A stretch of DNA of 64,000 nt from contig NZ_NETK01000001.1 in NCBI RefSeq assembly GCF_002343915.1, positions 6,710,001 to 6,774,000 on the forward strand, read 5' to 3'. Made by a program: the position numbers and the translations under genes. Below the pieces are notes generated by a model that saw nothing but the letters and a program-made list of their open reading frames with translations, made no database searches and was not told where the DNA came from. How positions within the stretch are numbered: the stretch's first letter is position 1; each line of letters opens with the position of its first letter. Origin of the DNA: Nannocystis exedens (lineage in GTDB: Bacteria; Myxococcota_A; Polyangia; Nannocystales; Nannocystaceae). Positions 44,701 through 57,682 of this stretch are shown piece by piece.

Positions 44701-44802
44701 ACGCTGCTGATCGTGCCGGTCGCCTACTCGCTGTTCGACGACGCCGGCAACGCGCTCTCCCGGCTGGGCCGGCGGCTCCGCGGGCAGAAGGAGGAGGGCT
44801 GA
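41719..44802 (+). CDS. RND multidrug/export permease (AcrB/MexB type)
   Basis: A 1027-residue inner-membrane proton-driven exporter of the HAE1-like RND family. It starts at a GTG overlapping the adaptor stop (GTGA). The N-terminus VRRPVFTLMLILACVTFGVLS is followed by FPDVEIPVVTVTT and the porter domain. Twelve membrane helices occur in two sets (about 330-500 and 845-1010), with the signature LTLAVGIVIDDAIVVLENV containing the proton-relay acidic pair. FMYMVLAAQFESLLHPVTIM opens the second set. Substrate unknown. The outer-membrane channel is not encoded here. Followed without gap by the NRDE-family gene. Confidence 0.94.
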   Translation: MTLSEICVRRPVFTLMLILACVTFGVLSFRTLGVDQFPDVEIPVVTVTTTLRGASPEEIETQVSKIVEDAVSTAEGIDELRSTSLEGVSVVTINFLLDRDRDQATQDVRDKVAAAIKNLPEGTDPPVVTRFDTTAIPVVTLVVSSDRRDLREVTELARKQVLEPLQGVAGVGQIQLVGGQRRAFNVLLDADALAAQGLSIQQVRQAIEQQNLELPGGRLESSGREEVLRTMARVQDARELRRLVVAERQGAPVLLGQIAEVEDGTEDPRSLSRLDGENAVALVVQKQAGTNTVEVVDSILKRIGTLQRSLPADIAVTPIRDASRFIRRSIHEVELHLVLGALLASVSVLLFMGSIRSTLIAALAIPCSIITTFAVLSALDYTLNNFTLLALTLAVGIVIDDAIVVLENVYRRVEHGEPPLPAAIAGTREITLAVFATTLSLIVIFLPTAFMEGRVGRFWRSFGITTAFSIAVSLFVSLTLTPMLCSRLLKPPKPKAHDRPGLVARLNDGLDRGYAWLVRWSLRWRWLVVAASLATVAMVVPLGQRIGKDFIPKDDTSEFMVVLTMPEGSSLAASSAMAARIEGHLRELRGVERLFTSIGAARGGDDVTEVQIYVQVVDIEQRDYPLAAVQKQAREALRPYPDLRPSVQDLGGMGGGGRNTQLAFSLRGPDLDQLGEYTATIMAKMREIPGLVDIDSSAAVRKPEIRVKIDRDRAADLGVRAGEIAAALRTMVGGEPISKIREGAEQYDLWLRLRPEDRRDLDSLRGLPMQARGGLIRLEALAEFERERGPAQIDRLGRIRQVEIGANLDGLPLGDAVDKVRAMVAELDLPPEYEVVFSGRAKILGDTITSFLGALALSFLFMYMVLAAQFESLLHPVTIMLSLPLSLPFALLSLMLLGDTLNIYSTFGVFMLFGIIKKNGILQVDYTNTLRDRGEARDVAIVEANKTRLRPILMTTITLIAGMIPIALGKGPGAASRASMAKVIIGGQALSLLITLLIVPVAYSLFDDAGNALSRLGRRLRGQKEEG

Positions 44803-45564
44803 GTGTGTACGCTGCTGTTCGCGCTGGGGGTCCATCCCGGTTACCCGCTGGTGCTCGCCGCCAACCGCGACGAGTTCTACGCCCGCAAGACGGCGCCGGC
44901 CGGCTGGTGGCGCGAGGCGCCGCAGCTGTTCGCCGGGCGCGACCTGCAGGCCGGCGGGACGTGGTTCGGGGTGACCCGCCGCGGCCGCTGGGCGGCGCTG
45001 ACGAACGTACGTGACCCTGCGGACATCCGCCTCGACGTCCGCTCGCGCGGCGCGTTGGTGGCCGACTACCTGCGCGGGACGGACGACCCCGGGGCGTACG
45101 TGGCGGCGATCGCGGGCGAGCGCTACGCCGGCTTCAACCTGGTGTGCGGCGATCCGCATGGCGTTTGGTACATGAACAACAAGACAGGCGAGCGGCTGCG
45201 CCTGGCGCCGGGGCTGTACGGGATCAGCAACGCGGCCCTCGACACGCCGTGGCCGAAGGTGGTGCGCGGCAAGTCGGGGCTGGCGCGGCTCTTGACGGGC
45301 GAGGCGATCGAGCCGAGGGCGATCATGGCGATGCTCGCCGACGCGACGCCGGCGGCCGACGCGGAGTTGCCGGACACGGGCGTCGGGCTCGAGCTCGAGC
45401 GGGCCCTGTCGCCGCTGTGCATCGCCATGCCGGGCTACGGCACGCGCGTGTCGACGGCGCTGCTGCTCGGGGCCGACGGATGGGCGCTGTGCCGCGAGCA
45501 GGCGACGGTGCCGGGGCCTCACCCGGCGATCGCCGAGGTCAAGTTCCGGTTCGCAGGCGCATAA
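44803..45564 (+). CDS. NRDE/TANGO2-family protein
   Basis: A 253-residue protein of the NRDE (TANGO2-like) family, named for the N-terminal ANRDEFYARKTAPAGWW motif. It begins MCTLLFAL, with Cys2 in the position expected of an N-terminal nucleophile hydrolase. Other conserved blocks are GGTWFGVTRRGRWAALTNVR and FNLVCGDPHGVWYMNN. The role is not established in bacteria. Eukaryotic TANGO2 is linked to haem and lipid handling. The GTG at 44803 directly follows the permease stop with gaggag upstream, so it is cotranscribed with the RND genes. Confidence 0.9.
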   Translation: MCTLLFALGVHPGYPLVLAANRDEFYARKTAPAGWWREAPQLFAGRDLQAGGTWFGVTRRGRWAALTNVRDPADIRLDVRSRGALVADYLRGTDDPGAYVAAIAGERYAGFNLVCGDPHGVWYMNNKTGERLRLAPGLYGISNAALDTPWPKVVRGKSGLARLLTGEAIEPRAIMAMLADATPAADAELPDTGVGLELERALSPLCIAMPGYGTRVSTALLLGADGWALCREQATVPGPHPAIAEVKFRFAGA

Positions 45565-45653
45565 AAGGGCGCAGCGCGGCCCCGCGGGCGCGTGGGGGCT
45601 CGTCTTTTGCCCGGCTTCGCGGTACATGATGGTCCGCCTCGCCCGGAGCTCGC

Positions 45654-46352
45654 ATGCCGCGTACCCCGACCCTCCTCGCCTTGGCCCCCGTCCTGGCCTC
45701 CGCCCTCGCGTTGCTTCCGCCGTCGCTCGCCCGCGCCGACGAGCCGGCCCCGGCGGCCGAAGAGGCCGAGGCCAAGCCCGAGAAGCCGGTGCCGCCGTGG
45801 CGCAAAGAGCTGCACATGATCGAGGTCGGCTGGCTGATGGGCGCGATGTTCGGGGCCAAGGACCACGGGCTCTACGGCGTCGAGCCGCCGAACCCGCCGC
45901 GCCCGTTCAAGACCGGGTTCGACATCGGCCTCCGCTTCGCATACCTGCCGGTCCGCTTCGTCGGCGTCGAGGTCGAGGGCAACGTGTCGCCGACCAAAGT
46001 CGACGTCGAGGACGGCAAGCGCGCGGTGCTGTTCGGCCTGCGCGGCCACGTCATCCTGCAGCTGCCGACCCGCATCACGCCGTTCATCGTCGCCGGCGGC
46101 GGCATGTTCGGCGGCTCGTCGAAGGACGAGCTGGTCGGCAAGAAGATCGACGGGGCGCTCCACGTCGGCGGCGGCGTGAAGATCTACGTCAGCAAGTGGG
46201 TGGCGATCCGCATCGACGGTCGCGACATCATGACGCCGTCCTACGCGAAGGCGGCCGGCGGCGAGCTCAGCTACGCGCACCACGGCGAGTTCACGTTCGG
46301 CGTGTCGTTCGTGTGGGGCCGCAAGGGCACGAAGATGTGGCCCCGCGGCTGA
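45654..46352 (+). CDS. outer-membrane beta-barrel protein
   Basis: A 232-residue protein with a signal peptide (LALAPVLASALALLPPSLARA) and a short Pro/Glu/Ala linker (about 30-48). Eight or so amphipathic strands follow: GFDIGLRFAYLPVRFVGVEVE, AVLFGLRGHVILQLP, TPFIVAGGGMFGG and ALHVGGGVKIYVSKWVAIRIDGRD, ending in FTFGVSFVWGRKG. This is the OmpA/OmpW-like 8-stranded barrel pattern. No peptidoglycan domain is present. Porin or structural role inferred. Stop codon faces that of the methyltransferase gene two bases away. Confidence 0.75.
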   Translation: MPRTPTLLALAPVLASALALLPPSLARADEPAPAAEEAEAKPEKPVPPWRKELHMIEVGWLMGAMFGAKDHGLYGVEPPNPPRPFKTGFDIGLRFAYLPVRFVGVEVEGNVSPTKVDVEDGKRAVLFGLRGHVILQLPTRITPFIVAGGGMFGGSSKDELVGKKIDGALHVGGGVKIYVSKWVAIRIDGRDIMTPSYAKAAGGELSYAHHGEFTFGVSFVWGRKGTKMWPRG

Positions 46353-46354
46353 AG

Positions 46355-49051
46355 TCAGGGGGGAGCGATACAGTCGGTCGAGCTGCAGGCGGCTCGCAGC
46401 GCGGCGTCAGGGGCCAGGGCGGCGAGGCCGGGGCCGATGATGGCCTGGCCGGAGCGCTCGCGCTCGGCGAGCTCGACGTTGAGGTCGAGGAGGAAGCGCA
46501 GCGGATCGCCGCGCAGGCCGTAGGCGGCGCGCACGGCCTCGTCGAGCGCCTCGTGAGCGTCGCGCAACGGGCTCGGACCGGGTGGGTCGAGGGTCCGGTA
46601 GAGCTCGCGGCGCGAGAGATCGTGGCGCTCCAGCGCCGCGGCGCGGACCTGTCGTAGGGTGCGCGCGGCCTCGGCGATCCGAGAGATCTGGCGGGCGCTC
46701 GGCGCCTGCGGCCACGGGAAGGCGCCCCACACCGTGCTCGAGGTGTAGCGATAGTCGCGCTTGAGGGTCGAACAGCGGGCGGTGAACCACTGCCAGTGGA
46801 GGGCCGACTGCAGGACGCCGAACGAGTAGTCGTCGTCGAGGGCGAACACCACGAGCGCGTCGCTCGGGCGGATCTGCGGGCTCACGAACTCGAAGATCGG
46901 GCGCCGGGTGACGCGCACGCAGGCGACGTAGCGCGCGAGCGCGGCGATGGCCGCGAGCATCTCGCCGCGCCGCCATGACAGGCGCCACCACCGGTCGAGG
47001 AAGGCGGCGTGGTGGCGGTTGATGCGAGCCTCGGGGTCGGCGCGCAGGAGGTCGGCGTTGCGCCGCTGCTCCTCGGCGGCGGCGTCGCGGCGGGCGGGGA
47101 GGACGGTGGTGGCGACGCGGGCGAAGGGGGCGGCGAAGGCCTCGGCGGCTCGCAGGTCGCGCTCGCCGAAGTCGATGACGTGGCGGCTGGGAGCGCCGTC
47201 GCGGCGGCCGAGGAGGTCGTCGCCGCCGAGGTAGGGGAACAGCACGGCCGCGTTGTCGCCGGCGTCGGCGAGCATGCGGCGGGCGTCGGCGGACGCGAGG
47301 AGAAAACCATCGTGGCCGACGGTCTGGCCCTGATAGCAACACGCGGCGGCGAGGTTGACGCGGAGAGTCCGGGCGCCGCTGACGTCGGTGTCGGGGCTGA
47401 GCGCGGGGCCGATCCGATCGAGGGTGACGGTGTGCCACGGGCTGTGCGCGGCGTCGCCGGCCTGCCACGAGAGGAATTTTTTGCCGGGGAGGTCGGGCTC
47501 TTTGAGCCAATTGACGATCGAGACGTTGACGGCGGCGTCGCCGGACCAGACCTTGGCGGCGACGGCCTCGGTGATCGTGCCGCCGGCGGTGATGTGGCCG
47601 AGGCCGCTGTCGCGCGACTGGTTCTGGCGGATGGTGTTGGTGCCGACGAGGCCGGCGCGGCCGCCGGGCGGGAGGTGGTCGTGGGCCCGGCGGAACCAGT
47701 AGACGCAGTAGTCGGCGCGGCCCGAGACGTCCGGGTAGGCGTGGCGCAGCCGGCGGAGGTACTCGGGGCCGAACTCGCGCTGCATGTTGTTCTTGGCCTG
47801 AAACGGCGGGTTGCCGAGGATGACGTCGGCGGCTGGCCAGTCGGTGAAGAGGGCGTCGGCGACGCGGAGGTCGGGAAGAGAGTTCGGAGGCGAGGGGGCC
47901 AGGCGGAGCTCGCGTCGCGCCTGCGCGTCGGCGAGCTGCAGGGTGATGCGCGCGAGCTCGACGGCGAAGGGATCGCGGTCGATGCCGGAGAGGTTGGCGA
48001 GCGAGACGCAAGCGCTGGAGAGGTGCGAGGTCCCGGGGTGGAGGCGCGCGAGCAGGTCGACCTCGAGGCGGAGGAGCTCGCGGTAGGCGACGCAGAGGAT
48101 GTTGCCGCTGCCGCAGGCGGGATCGAGGACGCGCAGGCGGGCGAGCTCGTGATGAAGGTTGCGCAGCGCTTCGTGCGTGGCCGCGGCGGCGATGCGCTCG
48201 CGCCACGGGCGGACGAGGCTGGGCAGGACGATCCGCTGGATGTCGGCCTCGCTGGTGAAGTGCGCGCCGAGAGCGTGCCGGCGCTCGGGGTCCATGGCCC
48301 TTTGAAAAAGATCGCCGAACACGGGGAGCTGCACGCGGGACCAGTCGAGGCCGGCGGCTTTCGTCACAAGGTCGCGCTCCTCGGCGGTGAGCTCGAGCGG
48401 GCGGAGCGACGCGAATGCGCTGCCGGGGATCGATCTGCGGTGCCGAAGTTCGGCGAGCAGGAACTCCTCGAGTCGCTCCGCCGGCGTCAGCCCGAGGCCC
48501 GCGGCGAACAAAGTGTGGACGCAACCCAGGGCGATACGCCGGGCGACGTCGCGGTCGATGCCGCGCGCGACGAGCAGATCGGACAGGTCGGCGAGGCGCC
48601 CGGCGGCGTCGCGCGTGACGGCGACGCGGTCGTTGCGGAACACGGGCGGCCGCGGGTCGCGGCGCAGGAAGCTCAGGGCGGCGTGCTCGCGCGGCAGGGT
48701 GGAAATGGGGAGGCGATCGATCGGTTCCCACAGCTGGCCCGCAAAGTCGTGGAGGACGAGCTCGGCGAAGTCGCACAGGGCGACGTAGCGCGGGTGCGGG
48801 GTGTGATACTGCCAGTGCTCGAAGAGCCGACGTGCTTGCCCCGCGAGCCCGGTGCCGCGCGGGTGGAGCTCGAGCAGCAGCGTCTGCCCCCAGAGGAGCC
48901 GGTTCGGCGCCTCGAACGCGGCGCCGGCGGTGCGAAGATCGGGCCAGCCGAAGGCGTGGAAGAGGCGATCGCAGAAGGCCCGGTGCTCGTCGCCCGCGAG
49001 CGTGTCGACGTGGGCCGCGAACTCGGCCAGTCGCTGCGCGAGCTCGGGCAT
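46355..49051 (-). CDS. MmeI-like DNA methyltransferase, nuclease motif apparently lost
   Basis: An 898-residue protein with the MmeI (type IIL) domain order. The N-terminal region (about 1-150) begins LAEFAAHVDTLAGDEHRAF and corresponds to the nuclease domain. A helical spacer follows, then the adenine-methyltransferase core with motif I LDPACGSGNILCVAYRELLR (about 309-328) and motif IV NPPFQAKN (about 400-407). A target-recognition region (600-750) and a C-terminal helical domain complete it. In place of the family's D...ExK there is FEAPNRLLWGQTLLLELHP, with ELH where ExK is expected and Asn for Asp, so cleavage is doubtful. Probably an orphan methyltransferase. A GTG at 49099 is an alternative start. 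Confidence 0.85.
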   Translation of the reverse strand: MPELAQRLAEFAAHVDTLAGDEHRAFCDRLFHAFGWPDLRTAGAAFEAPNRLLWGQTLLLELHPRGTGLAGQARRLFEHWQYHTPHPRYVALCDFAELVLHDFAGQLWEPIDRLPISTLPREHAALSFLRRDPRPPVFRNDRVAVTRDAAGRLADLSDLLVARGIDRDVARRIALGCVHTLFAAGLGLTPAERLEEFLLAELRHRRSIPGSAFASLRPLELTAEERDLVTKAAGLDWSRVQLPVFGDLFQRAMDPERRHALGAHFTSEADIQRIVLPSLVRPWRERIAAAATHEALRNLHHELARLRVLDPACGSGNILCVAYRELLRLEVDLLARLHPGTSHLSSACVSLANLSGIDRDPFAVELARITLQLADAQARRELRLAPSPPNSLPDLRVADALFTDWPAADVILGNPPFQAKNNMQREFGPEYLRRLRHAYPDVSGRADYCVYWFRRAHDHLPPGGRAGLVGTNTIRQNQSRDSGLGHITAGGTITEAVAAKVWSGDAAVNVSIVNWLKEPDLPGKKFLSWQAGDAAHSPWHTVTLDRIGPALSPDTDVSGARTLRVNLAAACCYQGQTVGHDGFLLASADARRMLADAGDNAAVLFPYLGGDDLLGRRDGAPSRHVIDFGERDLRAAEAFAAPFARVATTVLPARRDAAAEEQRRNADLLRADPEARINRHHAAFLDRWWRLSWRRGEMLAAIAALARYVACVRVTRRPIFEFVSPQIRPSDALVVFALDDDYSFGVLQSALHWQWFTARCSTLKRDYRYTSSTVWGAFPWPQAPSARQISRIAEAARTLRQVRAAALERHDLSRRELYRTLDPPGPSPLRDAHEALDEAVRAAYGLRGDPLRFLLDLNVELAERERSGQAIIGPGLAALAPDAALRAACSSTDCIAPP

Positions 49052-49442
49052 GGGCGGCGATGGGAGCACGCGAGCTCCTCGCGTGTCCAGGGCGACCACC
49101 AGGACGCGTCGAATTCAGCGGACAGGCCTTGAACGACGCGCCGGAGCGTCCGGACGGTCGAGGTCGACCTCGAAGCTGGCGCGACTGCGAGGGCGCGTCG
49201 AACTCAGCGGATAGGCCGTTGCGGTCGTTCGTACTGCGTGCGCGCCGACGCATCACGCCTCGTGCACGCGGATCGAGCCCCTCGAGCGGCCGGTCCTCGA
49301 TCTTCGCGGCGGCGAGATCGACCTCGCCGGCGTCGTGCCAGCGCTGGAGCGCCTCATCGCTCGCTGCGTCGTAGCACGCCATGGGCCTCCCGCCTGGCGC
49401 AGCCGGGCGGGAGAGCGGCACGAACGGCGCGGCGGGCCTCGC
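49052..49442. other. spacer with a possible gene fragment and a 24-bp direct repeat
   Basis: On the minus strand an ATG at 49380-49382 opens about 45 codons of normal acidic protein-like sequence (MACYDAASDEALQRWHDAGE, then VDLAAAKIEDRPLEGLDPR), after which the composition becomes Arg/Ser-rich, like read-through. This may be the stump of a gene. A 24-bp direct repeat (cgcgtcgaaYtcagcggaYa plus ggcc) occurs at about 49106 and 49195, and could mark the edge of the methyltransferase insertion. Confidence 0.35.
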
Positions 49443-50636
49443 TCAGCGGTTGCGGGCGGGGCGCTGCCAGTCGTGGTCGAGCATGGTCACGCCGCCGCGG
49501 GCGGTGACCCACTGGTTCGTGACGATGTAGTACGAGCGGAACAGCCACGGGCGCACGGCGAACACGAAGTTGTGCTCGTGGGTGACGCAGATCGGGGTGC
49601 TCGGGCGGCGCGGGAATTTCCAGGCCTTGATGGTGTCGCGCAGGACCTGGTCGACGGCGGGGTCACCGACCGAGTCGAGGGTGGTGATCTTGTCGACGGC
49701 GCCGGTCGGCTCGACGCAGAAGCCGGTGCGGCCGATGCCCTGCGACCATGCGACCTGGAGGTCGAGCGCGGCCAGGCGCTTGGCGTCGGGCGGGGTCCAG
49801 GTCTTGGTGGCGGCGTCGTCGGCCAGCAGGGCCCACAGGGCGGTGTAGTGGCCGGTCTCGGCGTGGCACGCGTCGAGCGAGCCGCGGGCGCACCACTCGC
49901 TGGCGAGCGCGCGGGCCTTGTCGGGGTCGGCGGGGGTGCCGAGGCCGTGCTGAAGGTAGGCCGCGACGCCGACGCAGCCCTCGGCGAGCTCGAGGTCGCA
50001 GGCCTTCTGGTAGGCGGCGAACGCCTGCGTCAGCGCCGACTCGTCCTTGCCGCTGGCGGCGTGCAGCCAGCCGAGGCGGGCGCAGCCGATCGCGTCGCCG
50101 AGGTCGCAGGCCGAGGTCAGCGCGGTGATCGCCTTCGGGTAATCGGGCGGGCCCTTGCGCGTCAGCCACTCGTCGCTCAGACACATGCCCTCGATCCGGC
50201 AGGCGAGCGCGTCCTTCTTGCTGCACGCGACGGCCGCCTCGGCGCACGAGGCGTCGCGCACCTTGATCGCGTCCTGGCGGGCCGGCGGCTCGGGGCGCAC
50301 CACCGAGTAGTGATTGCCGAGCAGCACGCAGGCCGGGATGTAGTTGAGCTCGCAGGCGCGGCCGAAGAAGGAGGCCGCGGTGTTGAGGTCGCGATAACCG
50401 CGGGACAGGTCGTGGCGCGACTCGTACTCGTGCGCGACGGCGAGGCAGGCCTTGACGTCGCCGCCGTTGCACTCGGTGCAGGTGCGAGCGAGCGGGCCGT
50501 GCTGGTCGCAGCTCGACATCGCGGTGGCGTCCCACGGCGACAGCGCGTAGCCGGCATTGGGGCGCTTGCAGGCCACGGCTCCGGCGGCGGCGGCGAAGCA
50601 AGCGAGGAGGAGCAGCGACGTGGTGCCCTTCGTCAT
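49443..50636 (-). CDS. Sel1-like repeat lipoprotein with TonB-C-like end
   Basis: A 397-residue protein with a signal MTKGTTSLLLLACFAAAAGAVAC and an AVAC lipobox. Residues about 55-260 contain Cys-rich Sel1/TPR-like helical repeats (GDVKACLAVAHEYES, ACELNYIPACVLLGNHYS, ACDLGDAIGCARLGWLHAA, ACDLELAEGCVGVAAYLQHG), a scaffold form common in myxobacteria. The C-terminal region (GFCVEPTGAVDKITTLDSVG, then DQVLRDTIKAWKFP) resembles the TonB-C/AgmX repeat module. Probably a periplasmic scaffold or partner-binding lipoprotein. Single gene. Confidence 0.8.
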   Translation of the reverse strand: MTKGTTSLLLLACFAAAAGAVACKRPNAGYALSPWDATAMSSCDQHGPLARTCTECNGGDVKACLAVAHEYESRHDLSRGYRDLNTAASFFGRACELNYIPACVLLGNHYSVVRPEPPARQDAIKVRDASCAEAAVACSKKDALACRIEGMCLSDEWLTRKGPPDYPKAITALTSACDLGDAIGCARLGWLHAASGKDESALTQAFAAYQKACDLELAEGCVGVAAYLQHGLGTPADPDKARALASEWCARGSLDACHAETGHYTALWALLADDAATKTWTPPDAKRLAALDLQVAWSQGIGRTGFCVEPTGAVDKITTLDSVGDPAVDQVLRDTIKAWKFPRRPSTPICVTHEHNFVFAVRPWLFRSYYIVTNQWVTARGGVTMLDHDWQRPARNR

Positions 50637-50759
50637 GGCGCGCGGAATCTACCAGGCGTCGCGGGTGGGGTCACGCGCGAACTCGTGCCCCAGCACACGG
50701 CGCGAGACCGGCGGGCGGCGAGCCGGGCGCAACCCGAGAAAAGCGGTGCGAACGGCGCC

Positions 50760-52181
50760 TCAGAAGGCGCTGGTGGTCACGGAGACGGTGCGCTCGGGGA
50801 TCGTGTAACGCCGCGGCAACCGGACCGTGAAGGCGCTGCCGCGCCCGACCGAAGAGCGGACCTCGATCGCCCCGCCCATCAACGAGACGAGGCGCCGGCA
50901 CACCGCCAGGCCGAGCCCGGTGCCCTCGTAGCGGCGCGTGCTCGAGGCGTCGACCTGGGTGAAGGGCTCGAAGATCCGCTCGATCTTGTCGATCGGGATG
51001 CCGATCCCGGTGTCCTCGACGAACACCTCGAACGTGTCGGGGTCGCCGCGCAGGCGCACGGTCACGGTGCCGTCCCGCGTGAACTTGATCGCGTTGCCGA
51101 CCAGGTTGATCACGACCTGGCGCACGCGCGTGGCGTCGTGGTGGACCGGGCCTGTGTCGTCGGCGAGGTCGAGGGTCAGGACGTCGTTGTTGCGCAGGGC
51201 CAGAGGGATGAAGATCTCGGCGACCTCGCGCAGCAGCTTGGCCGGCTCGAAGTCGATCGGGCTCAGCTCGAGCCGCGAGGCCTCGATGCGCGTGAGGTCG
51301 AGGACGTCGGTGATGAGCCCGAGCAGGTGCCGGCCGGAGGCGTGGACCTTGCGGATGTCGTCGATCAGGTCCTCGTTGCCGCCGCGGTCGCGCAGCTCGT
51401 CGACGACCAGCTCGCTGTAGCCGAGGATCGCGTTGAGCGGGGTCCGCAGCTCGTGGCTCATCGTCGCCAGGAACGCGGACTTGGCGGCGTTGGCGGCGAT
51501 CGCCTGGTCGGCCGCGTGGCGCGCCTTCTCCTCCTCCTGGATCGCCGCCGCCAGCTGCGCCGAGGCTTGCTCGATCTGCACGATCGCGGCCTCCTTCGTC
51601 GCCTCCGAGAACGAGGTCATCCAGGTGACGAGGATCGTGGTGCCGGCGAGCGCGCCGAAGGCCAGCAGCACGGTCGTCTCGGCGTCGTCGAGGTCGGGCA
51701 GCTCGACGCCGCTGGCCTGGGCGACGTAGACGGCGGCGAGCGTGGCGACGCTGATGCAGCCCCACGCGAGGCCGCTGCGGCGGCCGGCGATGATGCCGGC
51801 GAGCATCGGCAGCAGCGCGAGGCAGATCGTGAACGGGGCCCGCACGCCGCCGCCGGTCCAGGTGGCGAACACGAAGCCGGCGTAGAGGATCGCGCAGATC
51901 CAGTTGCCGGTCAGCCACAGCGAGCCGCGGCGCAGGAACAGCACGCCGAGCAGCATCAGCAGCAGGCAGACGCAGGTGTTGACGATGGCGATCGCGCGGA
52001 GGTCGTGCTCGCGGATCATCGCCAGCGGGATCAGCAGGGCGCTGCCGACGAGGAGGTTGGCGCCGAGGATGCCGAGCGCGAGCAGCGAGCGACGACGCGT
52101 GACGGGGTCGCGCCGGAGCTGCGCCGGGACGAGCCCCTCCACCCACGAGAGCCACCGCCGCGAGCTGGGCGCCTCCGTCAT
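50760..52181 (-). CDS. membrane sensor histidine kinase
   Basis: A 473-residue kinase with about six N-terminal membrane helices (residues 30-210) forming an MASE-like or 5-6TM sensor, a short coiled coil (ATKEAAIVQIEQASAQLAAA), then the DHp domain with the phospho-acceptor His in FLATMSHELRTPLNAILGYS (near 240), and a HATPase domain: VVINLVGNAIKFT (N box), DTGIGIPIDKIERIFEPF (G1/F), GTGLGLAVCRRL (G2). It autophosphorylates and passes phosphate to an unidentified response regulator. There is no receiver domain. It lies 140 bp upstream-to-downstream of the hybrid kinase on the same strand and could be cotranscribed. Confidence 0.93.
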   Translation of the reverse strand: MTEAPSSRRWLSWVEGLVPAQLRRDPVTRRRSLLALGILGANLLVGSALLIPLAMIREHDLRAIAIVNTCVCLLLMLLGVLFLRRGSLWLTGNWICAILYAGFVFATWTGGGVRAPFTICLALLPMLAGIIAGRRSGLAWGCISVATLAAVYVAQASGVELPDLDDAETTVLLAFGALAGTTILVTWMTSFSEATKEAAIVQIEQASAQLAAAIQEEEKARHAADQAIAANAAKSAFLATMSHELRTPLNAILGYSELVVDELRDRGGNEDLIDDIRKVHASGRHLLGLITDVLDLTRIEASRLELSPIDFEPAKLLREVAEIFIPLALRNNDVLTLDLADDTGPVHHDATRVRQVVINLVGNAIKFTRDGTVTVRLRGDPDTFEVFVEDTGIGIPIDKIERIFEPFTQVDASSTRRYEGTGLGLAVCRRLVSLMGGAIEVRSSVGRGSAFTVRLPRRYTIPERTVSVTTSAF

Positions 52182-52321
52182 TTCGCGCCGCCATTGTCGC
52201 CAAAAGCACCCCATGAGGGCCAGCGTCCGCCCGTGAGGCCGCAGGGGAGTCCGCGCATGCTTCTCCACCGGGGCCTCGGACCTGGCGCAACCCGCAGGGG
52301 CAGGCCCGCGCCGGCCGGGCG

Positions 52322-57616
<5,295 letters not shown>

Positions 57617-57682
57617 TCGGCGGCCGCTTCGCGGCGCCGGCAGCCGGCTCGCAGGCGCGCGCGCGGCTCGGAACCGCGCCGA

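Noticed and set aside
41719..44802. Minus-strand open frames across the RND and hybrid-kinase genes
   Set aside because: They are Arg/Ala-rich antisense frames caused by high GC3 and carry no domain.
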